From Tritrichomonas musculus (lineage: Eukaryota > Parabasalia > Tritrichomonadida > Tritrichomonadidae), in contig JAPFFF010000077.1 in the NCBI GenBank assembly GCA_039105265.1, forward strand, positions 1 to 64,000: 64,000 bases of DNA, read 5' to 3'. A model generated the notes under the pieces. It was not told the origin of the DNA, did no database searches, and saw nothing but the letters and a program-made list of their open reading frames with translations. Made by a program: the position numbers and the translations under genes. Shown one piece after another: positions 13,501-26,458 of this stretch; position 1 is the first letter of the stretch, and each line of letters starts with the position of its first letter.

Positions 13501-13680
13501 ACTGCAGTTGTCGTTGCATCTGATGATTCAACTGCAGTTGTCGTTGCATCTGATGATTCAACTGCAGTTCTCGTTGAATCTGATGATTCAACTGTAGTTC
13601 TCGTTGCATCTGATGATTCAACTGCAGTTCTCGTTGAATCTGATGATTCAACTGTAGTTCTCGTTGAATCTGATGATTCA

Positions 13681-14039
13681 ACTGCAGTTCTCGTTGAATC
13701 TGATGATTCAACTGCAGTTCTCGTTGAATCTGATGATTCAACTGTAGTTCTCGTTGCATCTGATGATTCAACTGCAGTTCTCGTTGAATCTGATGATTCA
13801 ACTGTAGTTCTCGTTGAATCTGATGATTCAACTGCAGTTCTTGTTGCATCTTAATATTAAACGGTAGTTCTCGTTGAATCTGATGATTCAACTGCAGTTC
13901 TCGTTGCATCTGATGATTCAACTGCAGTTCTTGTTTCATCTTATTATTAAACTGCAGTTCTCGCTGCATCTGATGATTCAACTGCAGTTCTCGTTGAATC
14001 TGATGATTCAACTGTAGTTCTCGTTGAATCTGATGATTC
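13681..14039. repeat. Junction between superrepeats, with a degenerate unit pair
   Basis: This short stretch does not match between the two superrepeats. It contains the most degenerate interior units I found: 13830-13859 ends TTAATATTA instead of TTATTATTA, and 13860-13889 begins AACGGTAG instead of AACTGCAG. On the minus strand this gives ELPFNIKMQQ, the only Pro in the repeat frame. Its unusual sequence right at the boundary suggests an old segment trapped between homogenised blocks. Confidence 0.7.
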
Positions 14040-17000
14040 AACTGCAGTTCTCGTTGCATCTGATGATTCAACTGCAGTTCTCGTTGAATCTGATGATTCA
14101 ACTGCAGTTCTCGTTGCATCTGATGATTCAACTGCAGTTCTCGTTGCATCTGATGATTCAACTGCAGTTCTCGTTGCATCTGATGATTCAACTGCAGTTC
14201 TCGTTGAATCTGATGATTCAACTGCAGTTCTTGTTTCATCTTATTATTAAACTGCAGTTCTCGCTGCATCTGATGATTCAACTGCAGTTCTCGTTGCATC
14301 TGATGATTCAACTGCAGTTCTCGTTGCATCTGATGATTCAACTGCAGTTCTTGTTTCATCTTATTATTAAACTGCAGTTCTCGCTGCATCTGATGATTCA
14401 ACTGCAGTTCTCGTTGCATCTGATGATTCAACTGCAGTTCTCGTTGCATCTGATGATTCAACTACAGTTCTCGTTGCATCTGATGATTCAACTGCAGTTC
14501 TTGTTTCATCTTATTATTAAACTGCAGTTCTCGCTGCATCTGATGATTCAACTGCAGTTCTCGTTGCATCTGATGATTCAACTGCAGTTCTCGTTGCATC
14601 TGATGATTCAACTGCAGTTCTCGTTGCATCTTATTATTAAACTGCAGTTCTCGTTGCATCTGATGATTCAACTGCAGTTCTCGTTGCATCTGATGATTCA
14701 ACTGCAGTTCTCGTTGAATCTGATGGTTCAACTGCAGTTCTCGTTGAATCTGATGATTCAACTGCAGTTCTCGTTGCATCTGATGATTCAACTGCAGTTC
14801 TCGTTGAATCTGATGATTCAACTGCAGTTCTCGTTGCATCTGATGATTCAACTGCAGTTCTCGTTGCATCTGATGATTCAACTGCAGTTCTCGTTGAATC
14901 TGATGGTTCAACTGCAGTTCTCGTTGAATCTGATGATTCAACTGCAGTTCTCGTTGCATCTGATGATTCAACTGCAGTTCTCGTTGAATCTGATGATTCA
15001 ACTGCAGTTCTCGTTGAATCTGATGATTCAACTGCAGTTCTCGTTGAATCTGATGATTCAACTGTAGTTCTCGTTGCATCTGATGATTCAACTGCAGTTC
15101 TCGTTGCATCTGATGATTCAACTGCAGTTCTCGTTGAATCTGATGATTCAACTGCAGTTCTCGTTGAATCTGATGATTCAACTGCAGTTCTCGTTGAATC
15201 TGATGATTCAACTGTAGTTCTCGTTGCATCTGATGATTCAACTGCAGTTCTCGTTGAATCTGATGGTTCAACTGCAGTTCTCGTTGAATCTGATGGTTCA
15301 ACTGCAGTTCTCGTTGAATCTGATGATTCAACTGCAGTTCTCGTTGAATCTGATGGTTCAACTGCAGTTCTCGTTGAATCTGATGATTCAACTGCAGTTC
15401 TCGTTGAATCTGATGGTTCAACTGCAGTTCTCGTTGAATCTGATGGTTCAACTGCAGTTCTCGTTGAATCTGATGATTCAACTGTAGTTCTCGTTGCATC
15501 TGATGATTCAACTGCAGTTCTCGTTGCATCTGATGATTCAACTGCAGTTCTCGTTGAATCTGATGATTCAACTGCAGTTCTCGTTGAATCTGATGATTCA
15601 ACTGCAGTTCTCGTTGCATCTGATGATTCAACTGCAGTTCTCGTTGCATCTGATGATTCAACTGCAGTTGTCGTTGCATCTGATGATTCAACTGCAGTTC
15701 TTGTTTCATCTTATTATTAAACTGCAGTTCTCGTTGCATCTGATGATTCAACTGCAGTTCTCGTTGAATCTGATGATTCAACTGTAGTTCTCGTTGAATC
15801 TGATGATTCAACTGCAGTTCTCGTTGAATCTGATGATTCAACTGTAGTTCTCGTTGAATCTGATGGTTCAACTGCAGTTCTCGTTGAATCTGATGATTCA
15901 ACTGCAGTTCTCGTTGAATCTGATGATTCAACTGCAGTTCTTGTTGCATCTGATGATTCAACTGCAGTTCTCGTTGAATCTGATGATTCAACTGTAGTTC
16001 TCGTTGCATCTGATGATTCAACTGCAGTTCTCGTTGAATCTGATGATTCAACTGTAGTTCTCGTTGCATCTGATGATTCAACTGCAGTTCTCGTTGAATC
16101 TGATGGTTCAACTGCAGTTCTCGTTGCATCTGATGATTCAACTGCAGTTCTCGTTGAATCTGATGATTCAACTGCAGTTCTCGTTGCATCTGATGATTCA
16201 ACTGCAGTTCTCGTTGCATCTGATGATTCAACTGCAGTTCTCGTTGCATCTGATGATTCAACTGCAGTTCTCGTTGAATCTGATGATTCAACTGCAGTTC
16301 TCGTTGAATCTGATGATTCAACTGCAGTTCTCGTTGCATCTGATGATTCAACTGCAGTTCTTGTTGAATCTTATTATTAAACTGCAGTTCTCGTTGACTC
16401 TTATGATTAAACTGCAGTTCTCGTTGAATCTTATGATTAAACTGCAGTTCTTGTTGAATCTTATTATTAAACTGCAGTTCTCGTTGCATCTGATGATTCA
16501 ACTGCAGTTCTCGTTGCATCTGATGATTCAACTGCAGTTCTCGTTGCATCTGATGATTCAACTGCAGTTCTCGTTGCATCTGATGATTCAACTGCAGTTC
16601 TCGTTGCATCTGATGATTCAACTGCAGTTCTTGTTGCATCTGATGATTCAACTGCAGTTCTCGTTGAATCTGATGATTCAACTGCAGTTCTCGTTGCATC
16701 TGATGATTCAACTGTAGTTCTCGTTGAATCTGATGATTCAACTGCAGTTGTCGTTGCATCTGATGATTCAACTGCAGTTGTCGTTGCATCTGATGATTTA
16801 ACTCAGTTCTCGTTGAATCTGATGATTCAACTGTAGTTCTCGTTGCATCTGATGATTCAACTGCAGTTCTCGTTGAATCTGATGATTCAACTGTAGTTCT
16901 CGTTGAATCTGATGATTCAACTGCAGTTCTCGTTGAATCTGATGATTCAACTGTAGTTCTCGTTGAATCTGATGGTTCAACTGCAGTTCTCGTTGAATCT

Positions 17001-20000
17001 GATGATTCAACTGCAGTTCTCGTTGAATCTGATGATTCAACTGCAGTTCTTGTTGCATCTGATGATTCAACTGCAGTTCTTGTTTCATCTGATGATTCAA
17101 CTGCAGTTCTCGTTGAATCTTATTATTAAACTGCAGTTCTCGTTGCATCTGATGATTCAACTGCAGTTCTCGTTGCATCTGATGATTCAACTGCAGTTGT
17201 CGTTGCATCTGATGATTCAACTGCAGTTGTCGTTGCATCTGATGATTCAACTGCAGTTCTCGTTGAATCTGATGATTCAACTGCAGTTCTCGTTGAATCT
17301 GATGATTCAACTGCAGTTCTCGTTGAATCTGATGATTCAACTGCAGTTCTCGTTGCATCTGATGATTCAACTGCAGTTCTCGTTGCATCTGATGATTCAA
17401 CTGCAGTTCTCGTTGAATCTGATGATTCAACTGCAGTTCTCGTTGCATCTGATGATTCAACTGCAGTTCTCGTTGCATCTGATGATTCAACTGCAGTTCT
17501 CGTTGCATCTGATGATTCAACTGCAGTTCTCGTTGCATCTGATGATTCAACTGCAGTTCTCGTTGCATCTGATGATTCAACTGCAGTTCTTGTTTCATCT
17601 GATGATTCAACTGCAGTTCTCGTTGCATCTGATGATTCAACTGCAGTTCTCGTTGAATCTGATGATTCAACTGAAGTTCTCGTTGAATCTGATGATTCAA
17701 CTGCAGTTCTCGTTGCATCTGATGATTCAACTGCAGTTCTCGTTGAATCTGATGATTCAACTGCAGTTCTCGTTGCATCTGATGATTCAACTGCAGTTCT
17801 CGTTGCATCTGATGATTCAACTGCAGTTCTCGTTGCATCTGATTATTCAACTGCAGTTCTTGTTTCATCTGATGATTCAACTGCAGTTCTCATTGCATCT
17901 GATGATTCAACTGCAGTTCTCGTTGAATCTGATGATTCAACTGAAGTTCTCGTTGAATCTGATGATTCAACTGCAGTTCTCGTTGCATCTGATTATTCAA
18001 CTGCAGTTCTTGTTTCATCTGATGATTCAACTGCAGTTCTCGTTGCATCTGATGATTCAACTGCAGTTGTCGTTGCATCTGATGATTCAACTGCAGTTCT
18101 CGTTGAATCTGATGGTTCAACTGCAGTTCTCGTTGAATCTGATGATTCAACTGCAGTTCTTGTTTCATCTGATGATTCAACTGCAGTTCTCGTTGCATCT
18201 GATGATTCAACTGAAGTTCTCGTTGAATCTGATGATTCAACTGCAGTTCTCGTTGCATCTGATTATTCAACTGCAGTTCTTGTTTCATCTTATTATTAAA
18301 CTGCAGTTCTCGTTGAATCTTATTATTAAACTGCAGTTCTCGTTGAATCTGATGATTCAACTGCAGTTCTCGTTGCATCTGATGATTCAACTGCAGTTCT
18401 CGTTGAATCTGATGATTCAACTGCAGTTGTCGTTGAATCTGATGATTCAACTGCAGTTCTCGTTGCATCTGATTATTCAACTGCAGTTCTTGTTTCATCT
18501 TATTATTAAACTGCAGTTCTCGTTGAATCTTATTATTAAACTGCAGTTCTCGTTGAATCTGATGATTCAACTGCAGTTCTCGTTGCATCTGATGATTCAA
18601 CTGCAGTTCTCGTTGAATCTGATGATTCAACTGCAGTTCTCGTTGAATCTGATGATTCAACTGCAGTTGTCGTTGCATCTGATGATTCAACTGCAGTTCT
18701 CGTTGAATCTGATGATTCAACTGCAGTTCTCGTTGCATCTGATGATTCAACTGCAGTTCTCGTTGCATCTGATGATTCAACTGCAGTTCTCGTTGCATCT
18801 GATGATTCAACTGCAGTTCTCGTTGAATCTGATGATTCAACTGCAGTTCTTGTTTCATCTTATTATTAAACTGCAGTTCTCGCTACATCTGATGATTCAA
18901 CTGCAGTTCTCGTTGCATCTGATGATTCAACTGCAGTTCTCGTTGCATCTGATGATTCAACTGCAGTTCTTGTTTCATCTTATTATTAAACTGCAGTTCT
19001 CGCTGCATCTGATGATTCAACTGCAGTTCTCGTTGCATCTGATGATTCAACTGCAGTTCTCGTTGCATCTGATGATTCAACTACAGTTCTCGTTGCATCT
19101 GATGATTCAACTGCAGTTCTTGTTTCATCTTATTATTAAACTGCAGTTCTCGCTGCATCTGATGATTCAACTGCAGTTCTCGTTGCATCTGATGATTCAA
19201 CTGCAGTTCTCGTTGCATCTGATGATTCAACTGCAGTTCTCGTTGCATCTTATTATTAAACTGCAGTTCTCGTTGCATCTGATGATTCAACTGCAGTTCT
19301 CGTTGCATCTGATGATTCAACTGCAGTTCTCGTTGAATCTGATGGTTCAACTGCAGTTCTCGTTGAATCTGATGATTCAACTGCAGTTCTCGTTGCATCT
19401 GATGATTCAACTGCAGTTCTCGTTGAATCTGATGATTCAACTGCAGTTCTCGTTGCATCTGATGATTCAACTGCAGTTCTCGTTGCATCTGATGATTCAA
19501 CTGCAGTTCTCGTTGCATCTGATGATTCAACTGTAGTTCTCGTTGAATCTGATGATTCAACTGCAGTTCTCGTTGCATCTGATGATTCAACTGCAGTTCT
19601 CGTTGAATCTGATGATTCAACTGCAGTTCTCGTTGAATCTGATGATTCAACTGCAGTTCTCGTTGAATCTGATGATTCAACTGCAGTTCTCGTTGCATCT
19701 GATGATTCAACTGCAGTTCTCGTTGCATCTGATGATTCAACTGCAGTTCTCGTTGAATCTGATGATTCAACTGCAGTTCTCGTTGCATCTGATGATTCAA
19801 CTGCAGTTCTCGTTGCATCTGATGATTCAACTGCAGTTCTCGTTGCATCTTATTATTAAACTGCAGTTCTCGTTGCATCTGATGATTCAACTGCAGTTCT
19901 CGTTGCATCTGATGATTCAACTGCAGTTCTCGTTGAATCTGATGGTTCAACTGCAGTTCTCGTTGAATCTGATGATTCAACTGCAGTTCTCGTTGCATCT

Positions 20001-23000
20001 GATGATTCAACTGCAGTTCTCGTTGAATCTGATGATTCAACTGCAGTTCTCGTTGCATCTGATGATTCAACTGCAGTTCTCGTTGCATCTGATGATTCAA
20101 CTGCAGTTCTCGTTGCATCTGATGATTCAACTGTAGTTCTCGTTGAATCTGATGATTCAACTGCAGTTCTCGTTGCATCTGATGATTCAACTGCAGTTCT
20201 CGTTGAATCTGATGATTCAACTGCAGTTCTCGTTGAATCTGATGATTCAACTGCAGTTCTCGTTGAATCTGATGATTCAACTGTAGTTCTCGTTGCATCT
20301 GATGATTCAACTGCAGTTCTCGTTGCATCTGATGATTCAACTGCAGTTCTCGTTGAATCTGATGATTCAACTGCAGTTCTCGTTGAATCTGATGATTCAA
20401 CTGCAGTTCTCGTTGAATCTGATGATTCAACTGTAGTTCTCGTTGCATCTGATGATTCAACTGCAGTTCTCGTTGCATCTGATGATTCAACTGCAGTTCT
20501 CGTTGAATCTGATGGTTCAACTGCAGTTCTCGTTGAATCTGATGGTTCAACTGCAGTTCTCGTTGAATCTGATGATTCAACTGCAGTTCTCGTTGCATCT
20601 GATGATTCAACTGCAGTTCTCGTTGAATCTGATGATTCAACTGCAGTTCTCGTTGAATCTGATGATTCAACTGCAGTTCTCGTTGCATCTGATGATTCAA
20701 CTGCAGTTGTCGTTGCATCTGATGATTCAACTGCAGTTGTCGTTGCATCTGATGATTCAACTGCAGTTCTTGTTTCATCTTATTATTAAACTGCAGTTCT
20801 CGTTGCATCTGATGATTCAACTGCAGTTCTCGTTGCATCTGATGATTCAACTGCAGTTGTCGTTGCATCTGATGATTCAACTGCAGTTCTCGTTGCATCT
20901 GATGATTCAACTGCAGTTCTCGTTGCATCTGATGATTCAACTGCAGTTCTTGTTTCATCTTATTATTAAACTGCAGTTCTCGTTGCATCTGATGATTCAA
21001 CTGCAGTTCTCGTTGCATCTGATGATTCAACTGCAGTTCTCGTTGAATCTGATGATTCAACTGCAGTTGTCGTTGCATCTGATGATTCAACTGCAGTTGT
21101 CGTTGCATCTGATGATTCAACTGCAGTTCTCGTTGAATCTGATGATTCAACTGTAGTTCTCGTTGCATCTGATGATTCAACTGCAGTTCTCGTTGAATCT
21201 GATGATTCAACTGTAGTTCTCGTTGAATCTGATGATTCAACTGCAGTTCTCGTTGAATCTGATGATTCAACTGTAGTTCTCGTTGAATCTGATGGTTCAA
21301 CTGCAGTTCTCGTTGAATCTGATGATTCAACTGCAGTTCTCGTTGAATCTGATGATTCAACTGCAGTTCTTGTTGCATCTGATGATTCAACTGCAGTTCT
21401 CGTTGAATCTGATGATTCAACTGTAGTTCTCGTTGCATCTGATGATTCAACTGCAGTTCTCGTTGAATCTGATGATTCAACTGTAGTTCTCGTTGCATCT
21501 GATGATTCAACTGCAGTTCTCGTTGAATCTGATGGTTCAACTGCAGTTCTCGTTGCATCTGATGATTCAACTGCAGTTCTCGTTGAATCTGATGATTCAA
21601 CTGCAGTTCTCGTTGCATCTGATGATTCAACTGCAGTTCTCGTTGCATCTGATGATTCAGCTGCAGTTCTCGTTGCATCTGATGATTCAACTGCAGTTCT
21701 CGTTGAATCTGATGATTCAACTGCAGTTCTCGTTGAATCTGATGATTCAACTGCAGTTCTCGTTGCATCTGATGATTCAACTGCAGTTCTTGTTGAATCT
21801 TATTATTAAACTGCAGTTCTCGTTGAATCTTATGATTAAACTGCAGTTCTCGTTGAATCTTATGATTAAACTGCAGTTCTTGTTGAATCTTATTATTAAA
21901 CTGCAGTTCTCGTTGCATCTGATGATTCAACTGCAGTTCTCGTTGCATCTGATGATTCAACTGCAGTTCTCGTTGCATCTGATGATTCAACTGCAGTTCT
22001 CGTTGAATCTGATGATTCAACTGCAGTTCTTGTTGCATCTGATGATTCAACTGCAGTTCTCGTTGAATCTGATGATTCAACTGCAGTTCTCGTTGCATCT
22101 GATGATTCAACTGCAGTTCTCGTTGAATCTGATGATTCAACTGCAGTTGTCGTTGCATCTGATGATTCAACTGCAGTTGTCGTTGCATCTGATGATTCAA
22201 CTGCAGTTCTCGTTGAATCTGATGATTCAACTGTAGTTCTCGTTGCATCTGATGATTCAACTGCAGTTCTCGTTGAATCTGATGATTCAACTGTAGTTCT
22301 CGTTGAATCTGATGATTCAACTGCAGTTCTCGTTGAATCTGATGATTCAACTGTAGTTCTCGTTGAATCTGATGGTTCAACTGCAGTTCTCGTTGAATCT
22401 GATGATTCAACTGCAGTTCTCGTTGAATCTGATGATTCAACTGCAGTTCTTGTTGCATCTGATGATTCAACTGCAGTTCTTGTTTCATCTGATGATTCAA
22501 CTGCAGTTCTCGTTGAATCTTATTATTAAACTGCAGTTCTCGTTGCATCTGATGATTCAACTGCAGTTCTCGTTGCATCTGATGATTCAACTGCAGTTGT
22601 CGTTGCATCTGATGATTCAACTGCAGTTGTCGTTGCATCTGATGATTCAACTGCAGTTCTCGTTGAATCTGATGATTCAACTGCAGTTCTCGTTGAATCT
22701 GATGATTCAACTGCAGTTCTCGTTGAATCTGATGATTCAACTGCAGTTCTCGTTGCATCTGATGATTCAACTGCAGTTCTCGTTGCATCTGATGATTCAA
22801 CTGCAGTTCTCGTTGAATCTGATGATTCAACTGCAGTTCTCGTTGCATCTGATGATTCAACTGCAGTTGTCGTTGCATCTGATGATTCAACTGCAGTTCT
22901 CGTTGCATCTGATGATTCAACTGCAGTTCTCGTTGCATCTGATGATTCAACTGCAGTTCTCGTTGCATCTGATGATTCAACTGCAGTTCTTGTTTCATCT

Positions 23001-25740
23001 GATGATTCAACTGCAGTTCTCGTTGCATCTGATGATTCAACTGCAGTTCTCGTTGAATCTGATGATTCAACTGAAGTTCTCGTTGAATCTGATGATTCAA
23101 CTGCAGTTCTCGTTGAATCTGATGATTCAACTGCAGTTCTCGTTGAATCTGATGATTCAACTGAAGTTCTCGTTGAATCTGATGATTCAACTGCAGTTCT
23201 CGTTGCATCTGATGATTCAACTGCAGTTCTTGTTGCATCTGATGATTCAACTGCAGTTCTCGTTGCATCTGATGATTCAACTGCAGTTCTCGTTGCATCT
23301 GATGATTCAACTGCAGTTCTCGTTGCATCTGATGATTCAACTGCAGTTCTCGTTGCATCTGATTATTCAACTGCAGTTCTTGTTTCATCTTATTATTAAA
23401 CTGCAGTTCTCGTTGAATCTTATTATTAAACTGCAGTTCTCGTTGAATCTGATGATTCAACTGCAGTTCTCGTTGCATCTGATGATTCAACTGCAGTTCT
23501 CGTTGAATCTGATGATTCAACTGCAGTTGTCGTTGAATCTGATGATTCAACTGCAGTTCTCGTTGCATCTGATTATTCAACTGCAGTTCTTGTTTCATCT
23601 TATTATTAAACTGCAGTTCTCGTTGAATCTTATTATTAAACTGCAGTTCTCGTTGAATCTGATGATTCAACTGCAGTTCTCGTTGCATCTGATGATTCAA
23701 CTGCAGTTCTCGTTGAATCTGATGATTCAACTGCAGTTGTCGTTGCATCTGATGATTCAACTGCAGTTCTCGTTGAATCTGATGATTCAACTGCAGTTCT
23801 CGTTGCATCTGATGATTCAACTGCAGTTCTCGTTGCATCTGATGATTCAACTGCAGTTCTCGTTGCATCTGATGATTCAACTGCAGTTCTCGTTGAATCT
23901 GATGATTCAACTGCAGTTCTTGTTTCATCTTATTATTAAACTGCAGTTCTCGCTGCATCTGATGATTCAACTGCAGTTCTCGTTGCATCTGATGATTCAA
24001 CTGCAGTTCTCGTTGCATCTGATGATTCAACTGCAGTTCTTGTTTCATCTTATTATTAAACTGCAGTTCTCGCTGCATCTGATGATTCAACTGCAGTTCT
24101 CGTTGCATCTGATGATTCAACTGCAGTTCTCGTTGCATCTGATGATTCAACTGCAGTTCTTGTTTCATCTTATTATTAAACTGCAGTTCTCGCTGCATCT
24201 GATGATTCAACTGCAGTTCTCGTTGCATCTGATTATTCAACTGCAGTTCTTGTTTCATCTTATTATTAAACTGCAGTTCTCGTTGAATCTTATTATTAAA
24301 CTGCAGTTCTCGTTGAATCTGATGATTCAACTGCAGTTCTCGTTGCATCTGATGATTCAACTGCAGTTCTCGTTGAATCTGATGATTCAACTGCAGTTCT
24401 CGTTGCATCTGATGATTCAACTGCAGTTCTCGTTGCATCTGATGATTCAACTGCAGTTCTCGTTGAATCTGATGGTTCAACTGCAGTTGTCGTTGAATCT
24501 GATGATTCAACTGCAGTTCTCGTTGCATCTGATGATTCAACTGCAGTTCTCGTTGAATCTGATGATTCAACTGCAGTTCTCGTTGAATCTGATGATTCAA
24601 CTGCAGTTCTCGTTGAATCTGATGATTCAACTGTAGTTCTCGTTGCATCTGATGATTCAACTGCAGTTCTCGTTGCATCTGATGATTCAACTGCAGTTCT
24701 CGTTGAATCTGATGATTCAACTGCAGTTCTCGTTGAATCTGATGATTCAACTGCAGTTCTCGCTGCATCTGATGATTCAACTGCAGTTGTCGTTGCATCT
24801 GATGATTCAACTGCAGTTCTCGTTGCATCTGATGATTCAACTGCAGTTCTTGTTGCATCTTATTATTAAACTGCAGTTCTCGTTGCATCTGATGATTCAA
24901 CTGCAGTTCTCGTTGCATCTGATGATTCAACTGCAGTTCTCGTTGAATCTGATGGTTCAACTGCAGTTCTCGTTGAATCTGATGGTTCAACTGCAGTTCT
25001 CGTTGAATCTGATGATTCAACTGTAGTTCTCGTTGCATCTGATGATTCAACTGCAGTTCTCGTTGCATCTGATGATTCAACTGCAGTTCTCGTTGAATCT
25101 GATGATTCAACTGCAGTTCTCGTTGAATCTGATGATTCAACTGCAGTTCTCGTTGCATCTGATGATTCAACTGCAGTTCTCGTTGCATCTGATGATTCAA
25201 CTGCAGTTGTCGTTGCATCTGATGATTCAACTGCAGTTCTTGTTTCATCTTATTATTAAACTGCAGTTCTCGTTGCATCTGATGATTCAACTGCAGTTCT
25301 CGTTGCATCTGATGATTCAACTGCAGTTGTCGTTGCATCTGATGATTCAACTGCAGTTCTCGTTGCATCTGATGATTCAACTGCAGTTCTCGTTGCATCT
25401 GATGATTCAACTGCAGTTCTTGTTTCATCTTATTATTAAACTGCAGTTCTCGTTGAATCTGATGATTCAACTGCAGTTCTCGTTGCATCTGATGATTCAA
25501 CTGCAGTTCTCGTTGAATCTGATGATTCAACTGCAGTTGTCGTTGCATCTGATGATTCAACTGCAGTTGTCGTTGCATCTGATGATTCAACTGCAGTTCT
25601 CGTTGAATCTGATGATTCAACTGTAGTTCTCGTTGCATCTGATGATTCAACTGCAGTTCTCGTTGAATCTGATGATTCAACTGTAGTTCTCGTTGAATCT
25701 GATGATTCAACTGCAGTTCTCGTTGAATCTGATGATTCAA
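14040..25740. repeat. Superrepeat copy B (~12 kb higher-order repeat)
   Basis: This is the partner of copy A. Unit order matches almost perfectly from 14,040 to about 18,180 (I noticed one point difference, CTGTAG at 16710 where copy A has CTGCAG at 4441). One unit is then missing, five or six extra units appear near 20.1-20.4 kb, and about eight fewer units lie between 21.9 and 24.6 kb. Rare point variants are shared while unit number is not, so change since duplication was mainly gain or loss of whole units by unequal exchange. The right limit is approximate; from 25,740 the order departs from copy A. Confidence 0.85.
16800..16828. repeat. Second copy of the 29-bp unit
   Basis: Same deletion and same neighbours as 4531-4559, exactly 12,269 bp away. 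After it the units run in a third register to the end of the window. No other length change within a unit was found, so in about 2,130 units the only indel is one event present twice. Confidence 0.95.
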
Positions 25741-26458
25741 CTGTAGTTCTCGTTGAATCTGATGGTTCAACTGCAGTTCTCGTTGAATCTGATGATTCAA
25801 CTGCAGTTCTCGTTGAATCTGATGATTCAACTGCAGTTCTTGTTGCATCTGATGATTCAACTGCAGTTCTCGTTGAATCTGATGATTCAACTGTAGTTCT
25901 CGTTGCATCTGATGATTCAACTGCAGTTCTCGTTGAATCTGATGATTCAACTGTAGTTCTCGTTGCATCTGATGATTCAACTGCAGTTCTCGTTGAATCT
26001 GATGGTTCAACTGCAGTTCTCGTTGCATCTGATGATTCAACTGCAGTTCTCGTTGAATCTGATGATTCAACTGCAGTTCTCGTTGCATCTGATGATTCAA
26101 CTGCAGTTCTCGTTGCATCTGATGATTCAACTGCAGTTCTCGTTGAATCTGATGATTCAACTGCAGTTCTCGTTGCATCTGATGATTCAACTGCAGTTCT
26201 TGTTGAATCTTATTATTAAACTGCAGTTCTCGTTGAATCTGATGATTAAACTGCAGTTCTCGTTGAATCTTATGATTAAACTGCAGTTCTTGTTGAATCT
26301 TATTATTAAACTGCAGTTCTCGTTGCATCTGATGATTCAACTGCAGTTCTCGTTGCATCTGATGATTCAACTGCAGTTCTCGTTGAATCTGATGGTTCAA
26401 CTGCAGTTCTCGTTGAATCTGATGGTTCAACTGCAGTTCTCGTTGAATCTGATGATTC
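25019..26458. repeat. 1,440-bp (48-unit) higher-order repeat, type copy
   Basis: The block starts with a CTGTAG unit and ends after an AT-rich cassette, two GCAT, two GGTTC and one GAAT unit. Full-length or shortened relatives start at 33209 (1,440), 34649 (cut after ~600 bp), 35429, 44549 (1,440), 45989 (about 1,350), 49019 (1,290), 50309 (930), 51239 (1,350), 55979 and 60749. The same order of units lies inside the larger superrepeats from 12840. Shortened copies differ by whole units, which fits unequal exchange. Confidence 0.75.

Larger units (their letters stand above)
1800..13680. repeat. Superrepeat copy A (~12 kb higher-order repeat)
   Basis: The order of unit variants here is repeated in copy B (14,040-25,740). 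The offset is exactly 12,269 bp over the first ~3.9 kb, equal to 409 units minus the 1-bp deletion they share. Shared rare markers include the TAG-bearing unit at 2191, the GACTCTTATGATTA unit at 4111, the 29-bp unit at 4531, the CTCATTGCAT unit near 5611 and the CTACATC unit near 6641. After about 5.9 kb the offset changes in whole-unit steps (12,239, 12,419, 12,389, 12,179), so the copies have since gained and lost units. The left limit is approximate: variants at 1741-1771 no longer match 14010-14040. Confidence 0.85.
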
